Shown here in pieces: positions 58,952 to 64,000 of a DNA stretch of 64,000 nt. Made by a program: the position numbers and the translations under genes. The stretch lies in the NCBI RefSeq assembly GCF_001439785.1, contig NZ_JYLI01000008.1, positions 62,001 to 126,000 on the forward strand. The letters are read 5' to 3'. A model generated the notes under the pieces. It worked only from the letters and a program-made list of their open reading frames with translations, made no database searches and was not told the origin of the DNA. This stretch comes from Pseudomonas poae (GTDB lineage Bacteria; Pseudomonadota; Gammaproteobacteria; Pseudomonadales; Pseudomonadaceae). How positions within the stretch are numbered: position 1 is the first letter of the stretch; the number at the start of each line of letters is the position of its first letter.

Positions 58952-59863
58952 ATGAACCTTGAGAGCAAATGGCTGGAAGACTTCAGCGCCCTGGCGGCGA
59001 CGCGCAGCTTTTCCCAGGCGGCGGAGCGGCGTTTCGTCACCCAGCCTGCGTTCAGTCGGCGTATCCGCAGCCTGGAGGCCGCGCTGGGCCTGACGCTGGT
59101 CAACCGTTCGCGCACGCCGGTGGAGCTGACAGCGGCGGGGCAGCTGTTTCTGGTCACCGCGCGTACGGTGGTCGAACAGTTGGGCGAAGTGCTACGCCAT
59201 TTGCATCACTTGGAAGGCGGGCAGGGCGAAGTCATGCAAGTGGCCGCCGCCCACTCCCTGGCGCTGGGTTTCTTCCCGCGCTGGATCGCCCAACTGCGCA
59301 ACGAAGGTTTGAACATCGCCACACGGCTGGTCGCCACCAACGTTGGCGACGCTGTGCACGCCCTGCGCGAAGGTGGCTGCGACCTGATGCTGGCGTTCTA
59401 CGACCCGGACGCCGCGATGCAGATGGACGCCGAAATCTTCCCCTCGCTGCACCTGGGCAATACCGAAATGCTCCCGGTGTGCGCCGCCGATGCCGACGGT
59501 AAACCACTGTTCGATCTGGAAGGCGAAGGCAGCGTGCCTTTGCTGGCCTACAGCGCCGGCGCGTTTCTCGGGCGGTCGGTGCATTTGCTCCTGCGCCAGC
59601 GCGCGTTGCGTTTCACCACCGTGTACGAGACCGCCATGGCCGACAGCCTCAAGAGCATGGCCCTCGAAGGCCTGGGCATCGCCTGGGTGCCGCAGTTGAG
59701 TGTGCGCGCTGAACTGGCGCGGGGTGAACTGGTGGTGTGTGGCGGGCCGCAGTGGCATGTGCCGCTGGAGATTCGGTTGTACCGGTGCGCGTTGGTGCGC
59801 AAGGCGAATGTGCGGTTGTTGTGGCGCAAGTTGGAGGGTGGAGCCGCGCAGAGTAGTGTCTGA
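58952..59863 (+). CDS. LysR family regulator divergent from aspA
   Basis: 303 residues from the ATG 58952 with TGGAGG at 58940-58945. The HTH is ATRSFSQAAERRFVTQPAFS (near 14-33), followed by an effector domain (VMQVAAAHSLALGFFPRWIA). LysR genes usually control the adjacent divergent gene, here aspA and perhaps the symporter and asparaginase. Confidence 0.88.
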   Translation: MNLESKWLEDFSALAATRSFSQAAERRFVTQPAFSRRIRSLEAALGLTLVNRSRTPVELTAAGQLFLVTARTVVEQLGEVLRHLHHLEGGQGEVMQVAAAHSLALGFFPRWIAQLRNEGLNIATRLVATNVGDAVHALREGGCDLMLAFYDPDAAMQMDAEIFPSLHLGNTEMLPVCAADADGKPLFDLEGEGSVPLLAYSAGAFLGRSVHLLLRQRALRFTTVYETAMADSLKSMALEGLGIAWVPQLSVRAELARGELVVCGGPQWHVPLEIRLYRCALVRKANVRLLWRKLEGGAAQSSV

Positions 59864-59870
59864 TATTAAA

Positions 59871-59930
59871 GCTCATATATGAGCCTTTTAATTGATATTA
59901 CGGCTTAGCGGGTCATATATAGTCTTTTTA
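59871..59930. promoter_or_regulatory. AT-rich direct repeats upstream of hipB
   Basis: CTCATATATGAGCCTTTTAA (from 59872) and GTCATATATAGTCTTTTTAA (from 59912) are imperfect direct repeats exactly 40 bp apart, about four helical turns. The first also forms the palindrome GCTCATATATGAGC. They may be operators of the HipB-like protein; the first could also end the LysR transcript. Confidence 0.45.
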
Positions 59931-59947
59931 AAGATGGAGATCGGCTT

Positions 59948-60244
59948 ATGTCATTCATCTATCTATTCTCTTCACCTGCGGAAATCGCCAGGGAGGTAGG
60001 CAGCAATGCAAAAAAACGCCGCCTCTCCAAAAACCTCTCGCGAAAAACGCTTGCTGAGAATTCGGGGGTTTCAGAGTCGACGATCAAGCGATTCGAACTG
60101 ACTGGCGTGGTAACCCTTGAGGCGCTGATCCTCATTGCCACCGCACTTGATGAGTTGAGTGGCGTGACCAGGCTCTTCAAGCCGGAGCACCCAGGCTCAT
60201 ACGATGAACTGAAAAACGCCAAGCGCAAGCGGGGTATGAGGTGA
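59948..60244 (+). CDS. HipB-like XRE-family antitoxin
   Basis: 98 residues, GGAG at 59935-59938. The XRE helix-turn-helix is SRKTLAENSGVSESTIKRFE (near 31-50). A Lys/Arg-rich tail ends KRKRGMR. It precedes, with a 4-nt overlap, a fragment of hipA. Base composition around it is more AT-rich than its neighbours. It is probably a leftover antitoxin that may still bind its own promoter. Confidence 0.85.
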   Translation: MSFIYLFSSPAEIAREVGSNAKKRRLSKNLSRKTLAENSGVSESTIKRFELTGVVTLEALILIATALDELSGVTRLFKPEHPGSYDELKNAKRKRGMR

Positions 60245-60596
60245 TGACCAAGACGTTAAAGCACGTGCAGGCACTGACTGTACTGACTGCGCTGCGACTC
60301 GCGGGCGGCTCGCCCGGCGGCGCGCGCCCAAAGGCGATTCTGGCTCTTTCTGACGATGGCAAGAATGCCTCCCACGCCTTTGGACCTCTTCCCCAGGGCT
60401 ACGACCATTGGATCGTTAAGTTCAGGGCTCTGCACGAGCCAGTTGAAACCGGGCGTATCGAGTTTGCCTATGCCGAATGGCCAGGGACGCCGGGGTGACC
60501 ATGGCTGAGTCGCGCGTGCTGGACATGCAAATGCCCAGCGGGGGAATTGAGCACTTCTTCGCGACCAAGCGCCCATTACCGGGACCTCGTCGCTGA
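60241..60596 (+). pseudogene. Broken hipA kinase toxin gene
   Basis: The reading frame opens at the GTG/ATG overlapping hipB. After about 20 residues it matches the middle of HipA proteins: LAGGSPGGARPK, then YDHWIVKFRALHEPVETGRI. One base is missing at about 60475-60476: the frame shifts from FAYAE to MARDAGVTMAES, HipA-like again, then GGIEHFFATKRPLP and a stop at 60594. The first 120 or so residues after the start and the last 250, with the kinase core, are gone. It cannot make a working toxin. Confidence 0.8.
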
Positions 60597-60675
60597 CTCC
60601 CGAGTCAATAAAACCGCCGCTTTGCGCCGTTGGACAGATGGTCATCCAAGGGGCTGTTTATCCCGATTATTACGG

Positions 60676-60681
60676 TATACT
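60676..60681 (+). promoter_or_regulatory. Candidate purE promoter -10
   Basis: TATACT in the context TACGGTATACTGCGC, a good sigma-70 -10; the -35 (CTGTTT, 60654-60659, 16-nt spacer) is poor. Transcription would start near 60688, giving a leader of about 110 nt before purE. Confidence 0.55.
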
Positions 60682-60723
60682 GCGCGGCCTTCGGCCGGTC
60701 CAACCGGCCTTATTTCGTACACC

Positions 60724-60761
60724 AAGCCACGCCGGATTTCCTGCGTGGCTTGTTGTTTTTT
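60724..60761 (+). terminator. Terminator-like hairpin in purE leader
   Basis: AAGCCACGC and GCGTGGCTT form a nine-base stem followed by GTTGTTTTTT. It lies between the purE promoter and purE start. Earlier in the leader GGCCTTCGGCC-type and CGGTCCAACCG stems could compete. It may be an attenuator or the end of a short RNA. Confidence 0.6.
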
Positions 60762-60799
60762 GACGCGCCTGCGGGCGCCCAGAGAGAAGAGGCACGACG

Positions 60800-61291
60800 A
60801 TGAGTGCATTGGTTGGCGTGATCATGGGCTCCAAGTCCGATTGGTCCACCCTTAGCCACACCGCCGATATGCTGGAAAAACTCGGCATTGCGTACGAAGT
60901 GAAGGTGGTCTCTGCCCACCGCACTCCGGACCTGCTGTTCCAGTATGCCGATGAGGCAGAATCCCGTGGCATCGAGGTGATCATCGCCGGTGCCGGCGGT
61001 GCGGCGCATTTGCCGGGCATGTGTGCGGCCAAGACCCACCTGCCTGTGCTTGGGGTGCCGGTGCAGTCGTCGATGCTCTCGGGCGTGGACTCGCTGTTGT
61101 CCATCGTACAGATGCCCGCCGGCATCCCGGTGGCGACCCTGGCGATCGGCAAGGCCGGCGCGATCAACGCCGCTTTGCTGGCGGCCAGCATCCTGGGCGC
61201 CAAGCACCCGCAGTTTCACGCGGTGCTGAAAAAATTCCGTGCCGAGCAGACAGACAGCGTGCTGGACAATCCAGACCCACGCATCGCCTGA
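60800..61291 (+). CDS. purE: N5-carboxyaminoimidazole ribonucleotide mutase PurE
   Basis: 163 residues, AGAGAAGAGG at 60781-60790 region as ribosome site. The class-I PurE pattern is visible: [12 protein letters not shown] near 7-18, [11 protein letters not shown] near 42-52 and the loop [14 protein letters not shown]. It turns N5-CAIR into CAIR in purine synthesis, with PurK 11 nt downstream in the same operon. Confidence 0.96.
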   Translation: MSALVGVIMGSKSDWSTLSHTADMLEKLGIAYEVKVVSAHRTPDLLFQYADEAESRGIEVIIAGAGGAAHLPGMCAAKTHLPVLGVPVQSSMLSGVDSLLSIVQMPAGIPVATLAIGKAGAINAALLAASILGAKHPQFHAVLKKFRAEQTDSVLDNPDPRIA

Positions 61292-61302
61292 GGTTGTTAT
61301 TG

Positions 61303-62388
61303 ATGAAAATCGGTGTAATCGGTGGCGGCCAACTGGGTCGTATGCTGGCTCTGGCGGGCACCCCGCTGGGGATGAACTTCGCTTTCCTGGACCCTGCGCC
61401 GGACGCCTGCGCGGCCGCCCTGGGTGAGCATCTGCGTGCTGACTACAGTGACCCGGATCACCTGCGCCAACTGGCCGACGAAGTCGATCTGGTGACCTTC
61501 GAGTTCGAAAGCGTCCCGGCTGAAACCGTGGCGTTCCTGTCGCAATTCGTGCCGGTGTACCCGAGCGCCGAAGCGCTGCGCATTGCGCGCGACCGCTGGT
61601 TCGAAAAAAGCATGTTCAAGGACCTGGGTATTCCGACCCCGGACTTCGCCGACATCCAGTCCCAGGCGGACCTGGACGCCGCCGTCGCCCGCATCGGCCT
61701 GCCGGCGGTGCTCAAGACCCGCACCCTGGGGTACGACGGCAAGGGCCAGAAAGTGCTGCGCAGCGAGGCCGACGTGGTGGACACCTTCGCCGAACTGGGC
61801 AGCGTCGCCTGCCTGCTGGAAGGCTTCGTGCCGTTCACCGGCGAAGTGTCGTTGATCGCCGTGCGCGCCCGCGACGGTGAAACCCGCTTCTACCCGCTGG
61901 TGCACAACACCCACGACAGCGGCATTCTCAAGCTGTCCGTGGCCAGCACCGACCATCCTCTGCAAGCCCTGGCCGAAGACTATTCCAGCCGCGTGCTCAA
62001 GCAACTGGATTACGTCGGGGTGATGGCCTTCGAGTTCTTTGAAGTGGAAGGTGGCCTCAAGGCCAACGAAATAGCGCCACGGGTGCACAACTCCGGGCAC
62101 TGGACCACCGAAGGCGCCGAGTGCAGCCAGTTCGAAAACCACCTGCGGGCGGTAGCGGGCTTGCCGTTGGGCTCCACAGCCAAAATCGGCGAGAGCGCCA
62201 TGCTCAATTTCATCGGCTCGGTGCCGCCCGTGGAGCGGGTGATCGCCATCGATGATTGCCACCTGCATCACTACGGCAAGGCCTTCAAGGCCGGGCGCAA
62301 GGTCGGTCACGCCAACCTGCGCTGCAAGGACCGCGCGACGCTGCAGGCGCAGATCCTCAAGGTCGAAGCGCTGATCTCCGAACAATAA
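61303..62388 (+). CDS. purK: N5-carboxyaminoimidazole ribonucleotide synthase PurK
   Basis: 361 residues from the ATG 61303 (MKIGVIGGGQLGRMLALAG), GAGG upstream; the longer frame overlapping purE is not family-like. ATP-grasp enzyme: LKTRTLGYDGKGQ loop near 143, EGFVPFTGEVSLIAVR and the C-terminal NEIAPRVHNSGHWT. It makes N5-CAIR from AIR, ATP and bicarbonate. It is co-transcribed with purE. Confidence 0.96.
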   Translation: MKIGVIGGGQLGRMLALAGTPLGMNFAFLDPAPDACAAALGEHLRADYSDPDHLRQLADEVDLVTFEFESVPAETVAFLSQFVPVYPSAEALRIARDRWFEKSMFKDLGIPTPDFADIQSQADLDAAVARIGLPAVLKTRTLGYDGKGQKVLRSEADVVDTFAELGSVACLLEGFVPFTGEVSLIAVRARDGETRFYPLVHNTHDSGILKLSVASTDHPLQALAEDYSSRVLKQLDYVGVMAFEFFEVEGGLKANEIAPRVHNSGHWTTEGAECSQFENHLRAVAGLPLGSTAKIGESAMLNFIGSVPPVERVIAIDDCHLHHYGKAFKAGRKVGHANLRCKDRATLQAQILKVEALISEQ

Positions 62389-62493
62389 GCCTGGCAATGG
62401 CGGGAACCATTGGTCACCGCCGTCCCTCTGATTGCAGGATGGCAAAGCCTGACCGGGCTTTGGCATGACTCACACCAATCAGAGGGAAATGCC

Positions 62494-62739
62494 ATGGGTA
62501 TCATCGGAACCATTTTTATCGGCTTGATCGTCGGCCTGCTGGCTCGCTTTCTCAAGCCCGGCGACGACAGCATGGGCTGGATCATGACCATCCTGCTAGG
62601 TATCGCCGGCTCCCTGGCCGCGACCTACGGTGGTCAGGCGCTGGGTATCTACCAGGCCGGTCAAGGCGCAGGCTTCCTAGGCGCGCTGGTCGGTGCCATC
62701 GTGCTGCTGGTGATCTACGGCCTGATCAAAAGGAAGTAA
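62494..62739 (+). CDS. GlsB/YeaQ/YmgE family membrane protein
   Basis: 81 residues from the ATG 62494 with AGAGGG at 62481-62486. Three hydrophobic segments with Gly-rich packing (IGTIFIGLIVGLLARFLKPG and GALVGAIVLLVIYGLIKRK) match the transglycosylase-associated stress membrane protein family. Role in stress response is by family; no specific partner is seen. Confidence 0.88.
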   Translation: MGIIGTIFIGLIVGLLARFLKPGDDSMGWIMTILLGIAGSLAATYGGQALGIYQAGQGAGFLGALVGAIVLLVIYGLIKRK

Positions 62740-62816
62740 TCAGCCGACAAAGTCCTCTGCGCTGCGCAGGCGCAGAGGGCTAGAATACTCGGCACTTGAA
62801 TTTGCCGAGCCTCTCC

Positions 62817-63353
62817 ATGCGCCGTCTACTGTTGACACTCCTCCTGCTGGGCTCAGGCCTGGCGCACGCCGGTGAACTGCCGGAAACCGACTGGCTCGAC
62901 CTGATGCCCCTGTCGGACCAAAAAGCCCTCGAAGCCATGCCCGAGATCGACCACAACTCCCCCGAAGCCCAAGGCACCTTCACCGACAAGGGTGGCCTCA
63001 AGCAAAGCAAGGGGTTGCCGGCGGTGATGTATTCCACCAAGACTGTGCCCGCCATGAACGGCAAGAACATCCGCATTGGCGGCTACCCGGTGCCGCTGGA
63101 AACCGATGCCAAGGGCCGCAGCACGCTGTTCTTTCTAGTGCCTTACCCCGGCGCATGCATTCATGTTCCGCCACCGCCGCCCAACCAGTTGGTGCTGGTG
63201 CGCTATCCCAAGGGGCTGAAGCTGGATGATATCTACACGCCGCTGTGGGTCACGGGAACGTTGAAGGTGGAGAAGGTGAATAACGATTTGGCGGATGCGG
63301 CGTATGCGCTGGATGCGGGCAAGGTCCGCGTAGTCAAGGAATCCGACCTGTAA
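62817..63353 (+). CDS. DUF3299 periplasmic protein
   Basis: 178 residues from the ATG 62817. Signal peptide residues 1-19 (MRRLLLTLLLLGSGLAHA). The mature domain has the DUF3299 core: GGYPVPLETDAKGRSTLFFL, then PGACIHVPPPPPNQLVLVRY with the conserved Cys-Ile-His. Function is unknown in this family; the Cys-His pair suggests possible metal or thiol chemistry. Confidence 0.85.
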   Translation: MRRLLLTLLLLGSGLAHAGELPETDWLDLMPLSDQKALEAMPEIDHNSPEAQGTFTDKGGLKQSKGLPAVMYSTKTVPAMNGKNIRIGGYPVPLETDAKGRSTLFFLVPYPGACIHVPPPPPNQLVLVRYPKGLKLDDIYTPLWVTGTLKVEKVNNDLADAAYALDAGKVRVVKESDL

Positions 63354-63370
63354 GAAACGAACCTGCCGGT

Positions 63371-63455
63371 GTGGGAGCTGGCTTGCCTGCGATGCAGACG
63401 CCTCGGTGTGTCAGTAATGCCGAGGTGATGCTATCGCAGGCAAGCCAGCTCCCAC
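63371..63455. repeat. REP doublet (REPIN), 85 nt
   Basis: GTGGGAGCTGGCTTGCCTGC and its complement around a central GATGCAGACGCCTCGG part; the same length as the copy at 37071-37155 and similar to it when reversed. It sits 17 nt past the DUF3299 stop. Confidence 0.85.
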
Positions 63456-63468
63456 ATTTGAATCGGGT

Positions 63469-64000
63469 TTACAGGGGCAGGGCTGTGATGCTCACGGCCA
63501 GGGTGTGGCTTTCGCCCGGGGCCAATGCCACCACATCATCCAGCACATTCGTCGTCTCGATGCACAACATGCCCGTCCAGCCATCGTCGGCCATGTCGTC
63601 AAACGCCTTGGCGCGTTCGGTCCAGGGGTTCCAGATGACGGTGGAGTGGGAGCCCTGGCTGGTGAGCTGGATGCGGCGCTGCCAGTCTTTGTCGACGATG
63701 TTGAGCTGCGTCGGAGTGTCGAGATAGATACGGTCGGTCTCGGCGGCGAACGGTAGTAGGCCGGACTGCTGTTTCTCGGTCCAGCCATCGGCGGTATCGA
63801 TATACGTCAGGCCATCCAGACCCTCAACCTGCACGTTGCGCACATCGCTGACCGCGAAATAGGTGTGCAGCGCCTGACTGAGTGTCACGGTGTGGTCGTC
63901 ACGGTTGTGGCTGGTCAGGCGGATGTGCAGTTGGTCGTCCAGCAGCAGGCTCAGCTTCAGGTCGACCTGATGGGGCCAGCCAGGAAAGCCGCCGGCAGGC
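63469..64000 (-). CDS. D-hexose-6-phosphate mutarotase, C-terminal part
   Basis: 177 codons in the window; the gene continues past the right edge. It reads PHQVDLKLSLLLDDQLHIRL, then LHTYFAVSDVRNVQVEGLDG and later STVIWNPWTERAKAFDDMAD and CIETTNVLD with the family's conserved Glu. It interconverts anomers of hexose-6-phosphates (YeaD type, galactose mutarotase-like fold). The beta-sandwich pattern is clear. Confidence 0.9.
   Translation of the reverse strand, partial: PAGGFPGWPHQVDLKLSLLLDDQLHIRLTSHNRDDHTVTLSQALHTYFAVSDVRNVQVEGLDGLTYIDTADGWTEKQQSGLLPFAAETDRIYLDTPTQLNIVDKDWQRRIQLTSQGSHSTVIWNPWTERAKAFDDMADDGWTGMLCIETTNVLDDVVALAPGESHTLAVSITALPL

Overview
The window is a chromosomal segment of a Pseudomonas, most likely of the P. 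fluorescens group. Evidence: high-GC coding with G/C-ending codons, GTGGGAG...CTCCCAC REP doublets of the kind common in that group, and a gene order (cfaB, zinc-independent paralogues, dksA2, cobW, uvrD, GGDEF-EAL, rpiR, pycR-pycAB) that matches from memory the PA5546-PA5435 region near the origin in P. aeruginosa. No rRNA, tRNA, CRISPR array, complete insertion sequence or prophage was seen.

Layout. 0-2.5 kb: minus-strand lipid-type genes (start of a membrane phosphatase, a fused alpha/beta hydrolase-methyltransferase, a CDP-alcohol phosphatidyltransferase). 2.7-8.5 kb: an overlapping operon of three SPFH/HflK-HflC-like proteins and a P1B metal ATPase. 8.6-10.6 kb: a bufferin-type copper RiPP operon (precursor, MNIO enzyme, partner), followed by cfaB. 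11.8-14.5 kb: a hypothetical gene, cardiolipin synthase and a DUF3617 protein. 14.5-24.8 kb: a zinc-starvation island on two Zur-box-like palindromes. To the left runs folE2-znuC-like-znuB-like-znuA-like-gamma-carbonic anhydrase-pyrQ; to the right amiA, then a divergent secreted protein and dksA2-zigA-DUF1826-cobW2. 24.8-33 kb: housekeeping genes (DUF3301, pdxY, thioesterase, CPA2 antiporter, SMI1, Tim44-like, uvrD). 33-42 kb: a GGDEF-EAL protein, an RpiR/HexR-like regulator behind a HexR-type palindrome, a small basic protein, pycR and pycAB.

42-60 kb is more accessory: a passenger-poor autotransporter, an amino-acid ABC transporter divergent from a homocysteine methyltransferase, two GNATs, a PaiB-like protein, a MocR regulator, a 1527-residue dermonecrotic-toxin-like protein, then asparaginase, AGCS symporter, aspartase and a LysR regulator (an asparagine to fumarate route). 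A hipB gene sits beside a broken hipA. 60.6-64 kb holds purE-purK behind a leader with a terminator-like hairpin, a GlsB-type membrane protein, a DUF3299 lipoprotein-like/secreted protein and the end of a hexose-6-phosphate mutarotase.

The strongest unusual signals are: five DnaA-box-like 9-mers at exact 12-bp spacing, plus a sixth, inside the linker of the MocR gene; the bufferin operon next to the SPFH/P1B-ATPase cluster; a DUF1826 protein with an HxD...H-x10-R pattern between two zinc-chaperone GTPases; and the giant toxin-like gene with no evident immunity partner.
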